NCBI RefSeq assembly: GCF_014836845.1 | Contig: NZ_JACSQA010000002.1 | Coordinates: 1 to 64,000, forward strand | Reading direction: 5' to 3' | DNA: 64,000 bases | Origin: Ureibacillus galli | GTDB taxonomy: Bacteria > Bacillota > Bacilli > Bacillales_A > Planococcaceae | Shown: positions 10,293-19,275 of the stretch, piece after piece | How the letters are laid out: every line of letters starts with the position of its first letter | How positions within the stretch are numbered: the first letter of the stretch is position 1 | Notes under the pieces: generated by a model | The model's database searches: none | What the model was told of the DNA's origin: nothing | What the model saw: the letters and a program-made list of their open reading frames with translations, nothing else | Program-made: the position numbers and the translations under genes

Positions 10293-10314
10293 ATTATAAA
10301 AGAATGTACGTTCG
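10293..10314 (-). promoter_or_regulatory. addB promoter -10 with LexA-like box
   Basis: On the minus strand GAACGTACATTC (10302-10313) stands 3 bases upstream of TATAAT (10293-10298). The box differs from the GAAC-N4-GTTC core by one base. No convincing -35 is seen. LexA binding is inferred. Confidence 0.45.
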
Positions 10315-10418
10315 TTTTTTTATTTTTTCATATTTTAATACAAATTTCACTACAGAACATCGATTGATATTTCTCTATTATAATATTTTTTTAGCATGAT
10401 AGAAAAAATATCGAATTA

Positions 10419-10448
10419 AAAAGAGCAGTTTATAATAACCGCTCTTTT
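10419..10448 (-). terminator. Terminator overlapping the end of the TVP38-family gene
   Basis: The stem AAAAGAGC plus inner GTT/AAC pairs includes the last codons and stop of the gene. It is followed on the minus strand by TTTTTAATTC. One G.U wobble pairs only on the minus strand. Confidence 0.75.
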
Positions 10449-11083
10449 TTTACAGACATTTTCACTTTTTTTTTCTTATCAGATTCTTCATTTAAATCTC
10501 GATCGACTTTCTTATTTAAATGTTTTTCAATTGCTTTACCGATAATCCATAGTAAGAAGATTGCTACTCCGGCAATGATTAATTTTATCGGATCTGTTAG
10601 CAATGCTTTTAAGTCATAACCAAGAACGCTCATACTAGCTATCATAATAAATTTACCCGCCATCACAACGAATAAATAATATTTTTTCTTCATATTTGAT
10701 AGTCCGGCCACAATATTAACTAATACGGATGGTGTAAAGGGGAAGCATAATAAAATTAAAAGTGGACTTATCCCTCTCATATCAACCCATCTTATAAGCT
10801 TTTGTACTTTTTCTTTTCCTATGAAAACTTGCAATCGAGGATGTTTTCCAAACTTCCGAACAAGTAGAAATACAAAATATGATCCAAGTACAGTTCCAAC
10901 CCAAGATAATAAGAATCCAATCCATAAACCGTAAGAACTTGCATTCGCCACAACGATTACAACTAATGGGAGGAAAGGTAAAAAAGCTTCAATAAATGGA
11001 AGTAATATTCCGATTAGCGGTCCAAGTGTCCGATAATGCCCTGCTAAATTTTCAATATTTTCTACTGTAAACCAATCGTTCAC
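10430..11083 (-). CDS. TVP38/TMEM64 (DedA-like) membrane protein
   Basis: A 217-residue multi-pass membrane protein of the SNARE-associated/VTT family; B. subtilis YhjE is the closest type I recall. The family signature is in the middle: SWVGTVLGSYFVFLLVRKFG followed by FPFTPSVLVNIVAGLSNM. Members are thought to act in lipid scrambling or membrane homeostasis. The last 30 residues are very rich in lysine and acidic residues. I prefer GTG 11083, with GGGTGGG 6 bases before it. A TTG at 11098 would add five residues. It is a single gene with a terminator built into its 3' end. Confidence 0.8.
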   Translation of the reverse strand: MNDWFTVENIENLAGHYRTLGPLIGILLPFIEAFLPFLPLVVIVVANASSYGLWIGFLLSWVGTVLGSYFVFLLVRKFGKHPRLQVFIGKEKVQKLIRWVDMRGISPLLILLCFPFTPSVLVNIVAGLSNMKKKYYLFVVMAGKFIMIASMSVLGYDLKALLTDPIKLIIAGVAIFLLWIIGKAIEKHLNKKVDRDLNEESDKKKKVKMSVKKERLL

Positions 11084-11557
11084 ATGTACCCACCCCAATT
11101 TAAATCGAATATAAAAAGAGATTATCTCTCATTGTAATAAATCTTTAAGTTCAAATTTTTTCTATCAAGAAACTGTCTATGTAGATGTAATTTTTATTAC
11201 CCACTTATTGTAATAAATATAGCATTTGCAACATCGACAATATTTAACCACTTATAAAAATATTTTTTATAAGGAATTTTCTAATTTTTTCTTGATATCA
11301 TTATAGTAGAAATTATCATTTCTTACCCATTATTTGTATGACAAATCTATGAAATACTATTGCAGATTTATTTATCTTTTTTAATGCTTTTTCATTTATT
11401 CTTTTATGTAATTAACGAAAAATGAGGTTGTTTTGTTTCATATTATTTTCATCATTGATCATTGCTTTACCGGAATCTATCCATTAAAGTTATATATTAC
11501 TAGAATTATAGGCAATACAATAAATATTCGTACTATAAAGAAAGGATTGTAAATAGA
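11084..11557. other. AT-rich spacer between divergent genes
   Basis: About 470 bases of strongly AT-rich DNA between the TVP38 gene and azlC. It should hold both promoters, but no hexamer pair stands out. I looked for a T-box leader (the GGTGG-type specifier antiterminator motif) in front of azlC and do not see one. No open frame with a ribosome site was found. Confidence 0.5.
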
Positions 11558-12280
11558 TTGAATACACAAATGAATGTAAATGAAGCACTTCCCCTTGATA
11601 CATTTTCTCAAGGTGTTAAAGACTGTATACCAACGTTACTTGGTTACATTAGTATTGGTATAGCGTTCGGGGTTATTGCCATTACATCTAATTTATCAAT
11701 ACTAGAAATCTTTCTATTATCTGTACTCGTGTACGCAGGGTCTGCCCAGTTTATTTTCTGTGGATTATATTTAGCTGGAGCTCCCTTCTCTGTTATTATC
11801 ATTACTACTTTTATTGTAAACCTCCGACATTTTTTAATGGCGTTAACGGTAGCACCCTATCTTACCCATTATTCTGCATTACGAAATATAGGTTTCGGGA
11901 CATTGTTAACAGATGAAACCTTTGGAGTAGCGGTTACAAAATTAGCGAAGGAAAAAAACCTTGGTGGCAATTGGATGGATGGGTTAAATTTAACCGCTTA
12001 TTTCACGTGGGTAGCTTCCTGTACCCTTGGTGGAATAGTAGGAAAATGGCTTCCTAACGCTGAGAGCTGGGGATTAGATTTTGCCTTAGTCGCGATGTTT
12101 GCCGCTTTGCTAATTTTAAATTTAGTTGATGTGGGTAAAACGAAGTTAATACACTACTTAAAATTAATTGCCGTGATGGCTCTTATTATGTACGGTCTTT
12201 TATATTTTCTACCTGGACATTTAGCAGTACTTATATCAACCGTTATCGTTGCTACAATTGGGGTGGTGACGGAGAAATGA
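11558..12280 (+). CDS. azlC: AzlC, large subunit of branched-chain amino acid exporter
   Basis: A 240-residue AzlC/YgaZ-family protein with about seven membrane segments. Family landmarks are PTLLGYISIGIAFGVIA near the N-terminus, VYAGSAQFIF, and NLRHFLMALTVAPYL. AzlC pairs with AzlD to export branched-chain amino acids or analogues. The first codon is TTG at 11558, with AAAGGA 11 bases upstream; an ATG at 11570 is the alternative. The stop overlaps the azlD start by four bases (ATGA), typical of this pair. No azlB-like Lrp regulator is adjacent. Confidence 0.9.
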   Translation: MNTQMNVNEALPLDTFSQGVKDCIPTLLGYISIGIAFGVIAITSNLSILEIFLLSVLVYAGSAQFIFCGLYLAGAPFSVIIITTFIVNLRHFLMALTVAPYLTHYSALRNIGFGTLLTDETFGVAVTKLAKEKNLGGNWMDGLNLTAYFTWVASCTLGGIVGKWLPNAESWGLDFALVAMFAALLILNLVDVGKTKLIHYLKLIAVMALIMYGLLYFLPGHLAVLISTVIVATIGVVTEK

Positions 12281-12600
12281 CAACGTCCTTATCCATGTTA
12301 TTATTAATGATTGGGTGTGCCATTGTCACTTGGCTCCCTAGGGTAATCCCCTTTATGTTAGTGCGCAATGTAAAGCTTCCTGATGTAATTTTAAAATGGT
12401 TATCCTATATCCCTATATGCATATTAAGTGCCCTTGTGTTGGAGTCTTTATTCCACTCAGAAGACAATATGGTCACTTTAGACTGGTTAAATGTTCTTGC
12501 ATTCATACCTACACTCATTGTCGCTATTTATACAAAAAGCTTATTTAAAACAGTAATTGTAGGAGTTTTAACGATGGCATTAATTAGGTTTTTCATTTAA
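12277..12600 (+). CDS. azlD: AzlD, small subunit of branched-chain amino acid exporter
   Basis: A 107-residue membrane protein with four hydrophobic segments. It shows the AzlD hallmarks VTWLPRVIPFMLV near the N-terminus and LKWLSYIPICILSALV in the middle. It is the required small partner of AzlC. The ATG lies inside the azlC stop (ATGA overlap), so translation is coupled. A perfect hairpin follows directly and is shared with the convergent ABC operon. Confidence 0.9.
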   Translation: MTTSLSMLLLMIGCAIVTWLPRVIPFMLVRNVKLPDVILKWLSYIPICILSALVLESLFHSEDNMVTLDWLNVLAFIPTLIVAIYTKSLFKTVIVGVLTMALIRFFI

Positions 12601-12604
12601 ATTT

Positions 12605-12643
12605 AAAAAGTAAGCTAGCCATTATTTGGCTAGCTTACTTTTT
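12605..12643. terminator. Bidirectional terminator between azlCD and the ABC operon
   Basis: Perfect 17-bp stem (12605-12621 with 12627-12643), with A and T runs forming its base on both strands. It lies between convergent genes. Confidence 0.85.
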
Positions 12644-12733
12644 GACCAACTGTTCCTCAACCTTTCAGTTTTATATTGATTTTATTTATAGAATCAATTT
12701 GAAATATCCCTTAGATTAGATATATGACTACCT

Positions 12734-14017
12734 TTAGGTTATTTCTTTGTTAAAATAAAACTTAAAATAACCTATAAATGATAGAATTAAACCGATTATT
12801 AAATACAGTTTTAAACCTGTACTATATGAAACTCCAGGGTTAAAAGTAAGTGTAGCTATTTCTCTAGTAATTATTTTATGAATATCTGTATATATAAAAG
12901 GATTAAATTCTGAAGACGAAATATTTAGCCCAATAAAAGTAATAGCACCTAATAAAATTAACGTTATATTTGGGTTTTTAATAAAAAGAGATAACAAGAA
13001 ATAGATAGAATACATAAAGAAAGAGAATAGAAATACAAATAATAAAATCTTCCAAAAATATTCTTGGTAATCTATAAAATGGAATTGATCATCTATTGGA
13101 TTCAAGGTATTTCCAAATATATTTGGCTTCGACCCTTCATATACGAGAATCGGATTTTTCAAACTACCTAATCCATTCGTAAAAAGGCTACACACTAATG
13201 GGATAGCTAACATTAATAGAGAGAATAATAATAAAAAAACGTAACCGCTAAGATATTTTGCAACAAATATCTTTAAATTTGAATAAGGCAATACTTTATA
13301 AAAATTTATTCCCCTTCTTTTTTTAGTTGATTCTGACGAAATCGTATTTCCAAAAATAAAACAACCAATTAAAACAACAGCAGGAATATAGAGCATCTGA
13401 ATAAGTTGAACTAAGAAGGAAAAACCTTCTCGACCATATCGCTTCGTAATTAATTCCCATTGCTCTAAAGAGCTTCCAGTAAAATTATCATAAATAGTTG
13501 GTAGAAAGTTATCGTGTATTGTATTTTGAATAAAAGGTTTACTATTATTCTCTTTTAATATTTTTATTTCCTCATAAGTAGCTCTTATTGTAAAATTTGA
13601 GATTAGTTGTTCTTCAATCCCTATCGATGAACCATTCGGGTCATTGATGAAGATCTGTAAATTTTTCATATCCTCTTCATATAATGTTTTCCAACTTTCT
13701 TTCTCATAAGATTTTTTCAAATTTTCATAGTTAGTACTCGACTCTTGATACCGTTTAATCATCAAATCCATTTCCTCAGCTTTAGCAGTATTACCTGCTT
13801 CAATTGCATTTTCTTTCTCTTCCTTAGAATCGTTCACGAAATTGTTAAACCTTTCCAAATTTATTTCATAAAATGCGATATTGCCTTTATTAATCTTTTC
13901 AACTACTGAATAGTTAAAAAGATACAATCCAATTACAGAGAGTATAGAGAGGGAAATGGAGACGAATGTCGTTTTCTTTTTAAGTAATTTTTTACATTCA
14001 AATAAAAATGCTCTCAT
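12734..14017 (-). CDS. ABC-2 type permease, second subunit
   Basis: A 427-residue permease: one N-terminal membrane segment (about 19-35), a long charged extracellular stretch (about 50-190), then five to six segments in the C-terminal half. This is the ABC-2/NatB-like layout. The ATG overlaps the stop of the upstream permease by four bases. With that permease and the ATPase it forms a three-gene exporter. The closest described types are bacteriocin-immunity and antimicrobial-peptide exporters, but the sequence does not give a substrate. Confidence 0.75.
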   Translation of the reverse strand: MRAFLFECKKLLKKKTTFVSISLSILSVIGLYLFNYSVVEKINKGNIAFYEINLERFNNFVNDSKEEKENAIEAGNTAKAEEMDLMIKRYQESSTNYENLKKSYEKESWKTLYEEDMKNLQIFINDPNGSSIGIEEQLISNFTIRATYEEIKILKENNSKPFIQNTIHDNFLPTIYDNFTGSSLEQWELITKRYGREGFSFLVQLIQMLYIPAVVLIGCFIFGNTISSESTKKRRGINFYKVLPYSNLKIFVAKYLSGYVFLLLFSLLMLAIPLVCSLFTNGLGSLKNPILVYEGSKPNIFGNTLNPIDDQFHFIDYQEYFWKILLFVFLFSFFMYSIYFLLSLFIKNPNITLILLGAITFIGLNISSSEFNPFIYTDIHKIITREIATLTFNPGVSYSTGLKLYLIIGLILSFIGYFKFYFNKEIT

Positions 14018-15117
14018 CGTATCCCCCTCCTTTTATTCATATATATAGACATAATCATTAAAACGATGGATGCTCCAAACAATAAACTTGTACCAAAAAA
14101 TGATTGAGTATCATCATTAATAACGCCTAAATCGACCATTCCATAAGTAAACGGGTTTACTTGATACATAAAACCATTCGTTAATATAATAAAGTTTCCT
14201 ATGTGTAAAAAGATAATCAACAAATAAGTTACGATTGTATTTCGAATTAAAAAACCGAAGAAAATGAGTATCGATATTGAAAATATCATGTAGAATAAGC
14301 TGTAAATCATCGCTTCTTTGAGGTAATGACTAGATGTTATAAAATTTCCTTCCATAGACATAAGGGGGTAAGAAAAGCTATTTTCTGTTGTTTCAGTAAA
14401 CAGATAAGGGAGTAAATAGGAAATGAAAAATACAATAAACAGCCAGAATATGCCTATTACAACGAGGCTAATAAATTTATTCATTATGTAATAAGGCCTT
14501 GATACCGGCAAAACATAAACCATTTGAATATTTTTTTCCTCAAACTCCCTCGTAATAGAGGTACCTAAAATTAGCAAAAGAATAAGGAATCCAAAAGGAT
14601 TTAATAAAAGTGAGACAATTTTTTTCATAAAGATAGGTGGCTGAATTGACAGATCCATATCTTCCTTAGGAAGTCCCTTCTTTAACAGCTCCTCGTTAAG
14701 TGATATCGTATCCAACATGTCTTTTTTACTTTTTTCAAAAGTACCTTTCATTTCTTGATAGACAATAGCAGATTGATATACTTTAATTTCTGTTAGTAGT
14801 TCGGTCTCCCATTTTTTATCTTGTATCGCTTGAATTAGCTCATTAATTTCTCCATGTAATTTTGATGCAACGGCTAATTTTTTCTCAGTTTCAGATTCAA
14901 GCAATCCCTCTTCCTTTTGTTTTCTGTATAGTTGGATATCTCCGAAAACATCACTTCTATGTTCAGAAAATTGTTGCACCTTGTTTGCTATAATGATATC
15001 TTGTTGAATATAATTTTTAATATAGAGTCCGCTAATAAATAGCACCGTTAAGAAAATGAATATAGTAAATGCCCTTGTATGGTGTATCTTTTTCATTTCA
15101 AATAAGAATAGTTTCAT
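14014..15117 (-). CDS. ABC-2 type permease, first subunit
   Basis: A 367-residue permease with the same layout as its neighbour: a first segment at about residues 17-34, a charged extracytoplasmic loop up to about 165, then about six membrane segments. The phrase TREFEEKNIQMVYVLPVSRPYY is the cytoplasmic coupling stretch usual in ABC-2 permeases. It lies 9 bases after the ATPase gene and overlaps the second permease. Two similar permeases suggest a heterodimeric pore made by duplication. The substrate is unknown. Confidence 0.75.
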   Translation of the reverse strand: MKLFLFEMKKIHHTRAFTIFIFLTVLFISGLYIKNYIQQDIIIANKVQQFSEHRSDVFGDIQLYRKQKEEGLLESETEKKLAVASKLHGEINELIQAIQDKKWETELLTEIKVYQSAIVYQEMKGTFEKSKKDMLDTISLNEELLKKGLPKEDMDLSIQPPIFMKKIVSLLLNPFGFLILLLILGTSITREFEEKNIQMVYVLPVSRPYYIMNKFISLVVIGIFWLFIVFFISYLLPYLFTETTENSFSYPLMSMEGNFITSSHYLKEAMIYSLFYMIFSISILIFFGFLIRNTIVTYLLIIFLHIGNFIILTNGFMYQVNPFTYGMVDLGVINDDTQSFFGTSLLFGASIVLMIMSIYMNKRRGIR

Positions 15118-15126
15118 ATAAATTCC

Positions 15127-15999
15127 TCATAGTTCAAATAATTCTTCATATAATTTTTCAGAACCTGTGATTTCTTTTTCAATATCATAAATGTTTATTT
15201 GGTGATTCTGTAGAATACTTATTACATTCGATAAAGAACGATCCTTCAGTTGAATTTTAAGCTTTCCACTCTCTTCATTAACTAAAAATCCATTTTCACT
15301 TAAAATCAATTTCCCTTTTTCAGAGTGTGATAAGGCTAAATAGTAATAAACCGTTTCATAATTTGCCGTATTAATTTGAATTATTTTTTTATCTTTTAAA
15401 AATAAGATTTGTTTAGTAACACGATCGATTTCGCTAAGATTATGTGAAGACAAAATAATAGTTGTACCATTCTCAGCTAACTCTATCAAAATTTTCCGCA
15501 TTAAAATTGCACTTGACGGATCTAAACCATTCAATGGTTCATCAAGAAACAGTAGTTTGGGTTTGTTGATAATAGCCATCGCTAACAATAAATGCTGTTT
15601 CATCCCCAATGAGTAATTCCCTACTACCTTTTTTAAATAATTCGTCATCCCTACATAATCTGCTACTTCTTTTATACGAGCTTTATTTATTTTGTTAACA
15701 TCACATACATATTTTAAATGATCATAGCCCGTCAAATATTCAAAAAGTACTGTATTATCTTGCAAGTACGACACTTCCCTGAATATTCTGAAATCTCTAT
15801 TTGGTTTGCCCACCAATTCTACGCTTCCGGAATCAGCTGGAAGTATATTTGTAAGTACATTTAAAAAAGTAGTTTTCCCGACCCCATTCGGTCCAACTAA
15901 AGCCCAGATACCTGGGGAATCAATAGTTAAGCTAATATCATCAAGTATTTTTTGTTTCTTATAACTTTTTGAAAGATTTTTTATCGTTAGTATAGACAT
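15127..15999 (-). CDS. ABC transporter ATP-binding protein of an ABC-2 exporter
   Basis: A 290-residue ATPase. The Walker A motif GPNGVGKTT is near residue 37, the signature is YSLGMKQ (a variant of LSGGQ, normal for CcmA/BcrA-type ATPases), Walker B is LLFLDEP, and the switch histidine is in LSSHN. About 75 C-terminal residues form an accessory domain. It powers the two permeases encoded downstream. The start ATG 15999 has GGTGAAAG before it. No two-component system or immunity gene is adjacent, so induction by peptide antibiotics cannot be inferred. Confidence 0.85.
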   Translation of the reverse strand: MSILTIKNLSKSYKKQKILDDISLTIDSPGIWALVGPNGVGKTTFLNVLTNILPADSGSVELVGKPNRDFRIFREVSYLQDNTVLFEYLTGYDHLKYVCDVNKINKARIKEVADYVGMTNYLKKVVGNYSLGMKQHLLLAMAIINKPKLLFLDEPLNGLDPSSAILMRKILIELAENGTTIILSSHNLSEIDRVTKQILFLKDKKIIQINTANYETVYYYLALSHSEKGKLILSENGFLVNEESGKLKIQLKDRSLSNVISILQNHQINIYDIEKEITGSEKLYEELFEL

Positions 16000-16347
16000 A
16001 CTTTCACCATCTTTCCAATAGATAATCGCTAGTATACATACAATTTAGTTAAAATTGATTATACTTTAGATTAACATAAATTAGCAAAAAATGATAAATT
16101 AGCATTATATTTATTACACTAAATACCAATATAGTAATAAAAATATATAAACGCTACTCAAATTTCATAATGTCCCCTAGGTAATAGTAATAATCTTCTT
16201 AGCTACGGCTTTATTTACTGTATAGGATTCAAGCGTATTGAATTTCTGAACTCATCCGTCCCGCTTTAGCCTTCTTATATCGTTTTATTTGTTTAGTTCC
16301 TGAACCTACGTCTTGCTTTCTTCGTATACACCCACATCGGTTCACAT
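16000..16347. other. Spacer upstream of the ABC operon
   Basis: AT-rich DNA that should carry the ABC operon promoter; a TATAAT on the minus strand (about 16059-16064) lacks a good -35. A basic 36-codon frame reads on the minus strand across 16240-16350 but has no ribosome site and resembles nothing I recognise. Confidence 0.4.
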
Positions 16348-16392
16348 AAAAAAAGTGCAAACGTCTTTTCTAGAGACGTTTACACTTTTTTA
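16348..16392 (-). terminator. Terminator of minJ
   Basis: Long stem around the TTTTC region, with A and T runs at its base. A U.G wobble on the minus strand would be a C.A mismatch on the plus strand, which orients it to minJ. Confidence 0.8.
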
Positions 16393-16432
16393 TTTTTCCT
16401 AATCACTGAATACAAATTAATCGATTACAATG

Positions 16433-17602
16433 TTATTCGGCAATTAAAAGTCCAATGCGGTGATGATCATCACTATAGACGACGTGTTGCGTTAAACGCA
16501 CTTCATTTTGATGATTTAACACTTCTAATCGGCAATGGGCAGCATTAATCTGCAATGCTTCATACAATTGACGCTCTGTATGAACTTCAACGCCATTTAC
16601 CTTTCGAATCACTTCCCCTACATCTAAACCCATTTTTTCTGCCGGTGAATTTGGCAAGACCCCAGCTATCATTACACCTGTTGATTGTGGAGATACCGCG
16701 TAAATATCCCTTTTTTCGCTGATTGTGTGAATAATTGAAAGGATGATTCGAGCGATTGTACCTGCTATTAAACAAATGATTCCAACAATTGGCTCAAAAT
16801 AAGCTACAAGCCCTCCTAACAATAATAGCATCCCAAGTATACTAATTTCCCGTCCCATTTTAGGATATAATTGTACCGGTAAAGAACGACGGGCCATTTG
16901 CTGGAAACCTAAAACAATCGGAAATAGTACGAATGAAAATTGGGTTGCACCTAATGAAAATTGCGGCCACCAAGGAATATACGTTTCAATTGCATCACCG
17001 GGAATGACGAAAAATATTGGCAATATCCAAATCTTTTTACTTAAAAAAGCTACTGATTTCAATCCACGTTTAGTATTTTCAACAATCGGGGATGCATAGT
17101 TTGCGCCATTTTTTCGTACTAAAAGCCCTTCAGCAACGAGTAACAATCCAACAAGTAGCGTTGTTGTTACGACAGTATCTTCAGCTACGTTCATGCCATT
17201 AAACGTACGTCCTAATAATGTGAAAGTCCAATCGAAATAATCCATGATCATTAAAGCTACTAAACTTACAGTAAAGATTAAGATAGGAGAAAGGAAATGG
17301 AAAACATAAAGGATAAGTGCTATCATACTAACGATTGATACAAAGTATAAAAGCTCCGTTGATACAGTCAATCCGAAAGCGATTGAGAGTATAGAAATAC
17401 ATAAAGAAACTAGTAGACCTTCACTAAATAAACCCTTTGTTTCAGACCATCCCCACAAAATACGGGTATGGAAAAACTTCCTTTCTCTTTTTACACGACG
17501 ATAGCCTAAATAAACTGCCATTAAAATTGCTAAATAGAATAGTGGATTGATAAACATTCGGCCTATTGCTATCGCAAGTTCTAAAAATATTTCTGTAACC
17601 AT
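16433..17602 (-). CDS. minJ: MinJ, topological division-site protein
   Basis: A 389-residue membrane protein with about eight transmembrane segments, ending in a PDZ domain (about residues 300-385: SPQSTGVMIAGVLPNSPAEKMGLDVGEVIRK, in parts). B. subtilis MinJ has the same layout and a similar length. It bridges DivIVA at curved membrane to MinD and is also needed for swarming and septum disassembly. It follows ctpB, as in B. subtilis, and ends at a strong terminator, so it is the last gene of this division block. Confidence 0.85.
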   Translation of the reverse strand: MVTEIFLELAIAIGRMFINPLFYLAILMAVYLGYRRVKRERKFFHTRILWGWSETKGLFSEGLLVSLCISILSIAFGLTVSTELLYFVSIVSMIALILYVFHFLSPILIFTVSLVALMIMDYFDWTFTLLGRTFNGMNVAEDTVVTTTLLVGLLLVAEGLLVRKNGANYASPIVENTKRGLKSVAFLSKKIWILPIFFVIPGDAIETYIPWWPQFSLGATQFSFVLFPIVLGFQQMARRSLPVQLYPKMGREISILGMLLLLGGLVAYFEPIVGIICLIAGTIARIILSIIHTISEKRDIYAVSPQSTGVMIAGVLPNSPAEKMGLDVGEVIRKVNGVEVHTERQLYEALQINAAHCRLEVLNHQNEVRLTQHVVYSDDHHRIGLLIAE

Positions 17603-17740
17603 TTTTCCACCGCCTAATTACTTCTAACTATTGTCATTGTATCAAACGAATTACCAATTGCGTAGATAAAAACTAACTATTTCGCGGTGAAATATGATTT
17701 TGGCAGTTTAATGATAAATCAATTCCCTTACTATAATTAA

Positions 17741-19180
17741 CTAAATATCACCTTTTAATCGATTTAACATGACACTAATTCCCATATTTAACTGTACATC
17801 ATTTTCCATATTTTGCTTATAAGATGTTACTTGCTCTCTAATACTAGCAAAAAATTCATCATCCATGTGACGGCCATTCTTTAATTTATTTTTCTTTCGA
17901 TATTGTACGACTGACTCTGCCGTATCCTTATCAAAGAATCCATCGGTTCTCGTTATGCTGTAGCCAAGACCACTTAATACCTTTTGAGTATAGGCAACTT
18001 CTTCACTAAAGTCGCCTTCACCAAATTCCCCACTTAATGGAATAAGTTCTAATAAAAATAGAGGATGTTGTTCTACCTCCACATCAGCCTGAATGCCCTT
18101 TCCGTGAATCCATTCTCTCTCTGGTGTCAGCCATTTATTCGTAGAAAGTTTCAATTCTCCACCATTTTCTAGTCCCCAAGTTTCTTGTACTGTTCCTTTT
18201 CCGAAACTTTTCGATCCTACAATGATTGCTCGTTCCCAACTTTGAACAGCTCCTGCCATTACTTCGCTTGCTGAAGCACTTCCTTCATTTTGCAGGACGA
18301 TAATAGGTAGTTTTTTCATTGTGTTTAAATAGACTTCCTCTGCCTCAATGTTCGACGTTTTTAACGCTTCCATCTCTCCAGCGCCATTTTGCATATAGGC
18401 AAATGTAGTACCTGACTTTCCAATACTACTTACGACAGCAGCTACGCTATGTAAATATCCTCCAGGATTATCACGTAAATCAACTATAAATCCTTCCACA
18501 TCTTCACTAATTAGTTTTTGAGTCGCCTTAACCCATTCTTCTGCTGTTTTTTCACCAAACATTGAAATGGAGATGTATCCTATATTCGCTTCATCTAATT
18601 CTAGTACTTTTGAAGTAACGGTTTCATTATTCATCTCTGCTCGTTCCACAGTAACTTTAATATGACGCTCTGTGCTTGGACGGTATAACACGAGAGTAAC
18701 TTTTTCACCAGCTTTTCCTTGGATCATTTGCATTAATTCGCCCATTGTTTTTCCTTCCAAACGTTGATCATCGACTTGTACAATTTCATCGAACGGTCGG
18801 ATACCGGCTTTTTCTGCAGGAGAAGATTTCACGGGTGCTACGACGATAAACTTCCCATTTTTTTCTGTAATCTCTATTCCAATTCCAACCCTTTGCCCTG
18901 CCAACGATTGCTTGTGTATAGCCGCCTCCTTTTCTGTATAGTACGTACTATATGGGTCTTGAATAGCATTCGCCATCCCCCTTATCGCTCCCTCAATCAA
19001 CTCTTCTTCCTCTGTACCATATACTGATTTTTGAGTAATCAGGGAGTAGGCTTGGTCAATAACAGATACGTTGCTGACCTTTGATTCAGTATTATCACCA
19101 TCTAAATTAAACCAAGTGAAACCACCAGCGGTAGCGACACAAAGTAAAGTTAGTGATAAAAAAATTCGACTTTTTCGCAT
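17741..19180 (-). CDS. ctpB: CtpB, PDZ-containing carboxy-terminal processing protease
   Basis: A 479-residue S41 peptidase. A signal-anchor segment at residues 3-20 is followed by the cap region, a PDZ domain (about 90-170), and the protease core with nucleophile serine in NEGSASASE and lysine in SKSFGKGTVQ. A peptidoglycan-binding domain is at the C-terminus (about 385-450). In B. subtilis CtpB cleaves SpoIVFA during sporulation. I chose ATG 19180, with GAGGAGG 6 bases upstream; the frame extends to 19231 without support. It lies between the thioredoxin-like gene and minJ. Confidence 0.92.
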   Translation of the reverse strand: MRKSRIFLSLTLLCVATAGGFTWFNLDGDNTESKVSNVSVIDQAYSLITQKSVYGTEEEELIEGAIRGMANAIQDPYSTYYTEKEAAIHKQSLAGQRVGIGIEITEKNGKFIVVAPVKSSPAEKAGIRPFDEIVQVDDQRLEGKTMGELMQMIQGKAGEKVTLVLYRPSTERHIKVTVERAEMNNETVTSKVLELDEANIGYISISMFGEKTAEEWVKATQKLISEDVEGFIVDLRDNPGGYLHSVAAVVSSIGKSGTTFAYMQNGAGEMEALKTSNIEAEEVYLNTMKKLPIIVLQNEGSASASEVMAGAVQSWERAIIVGSKSFGKGTVQETWGLENGGELKLSTNKWLTPEREWIHGKGIQADVEVEQHPLFLLELIPLSGEFGEGDFSEEVAYTQKVLSGLGYSITRTDGFFDKDTAESVVQYRKKNKLKNGRHMDDEFFASIREQVTSYKQNMENDVQLNMGISVMLNRLKGDI

Positions 19181-19275
19181 GAATAACCTCCTCTCGTTCA
19201 ATCTATGAAAAAACAAAAGGAGATAACACATCGGAAAAGCCGAATTTTATATTTTATCTTTGTTTAAACTTCACT

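Noticed and set aside
11099-11557. T-box or other riboswitch upstream of azlC
   Set aside because: No antiterminator motif, no terminator hairpin and no leader structure is visible.
16240-16350. Basic 36-codon frame on the minus strand
   Set aside because: No ribosome site, it starts inside the minJ terminator, and no similarity was recognised.
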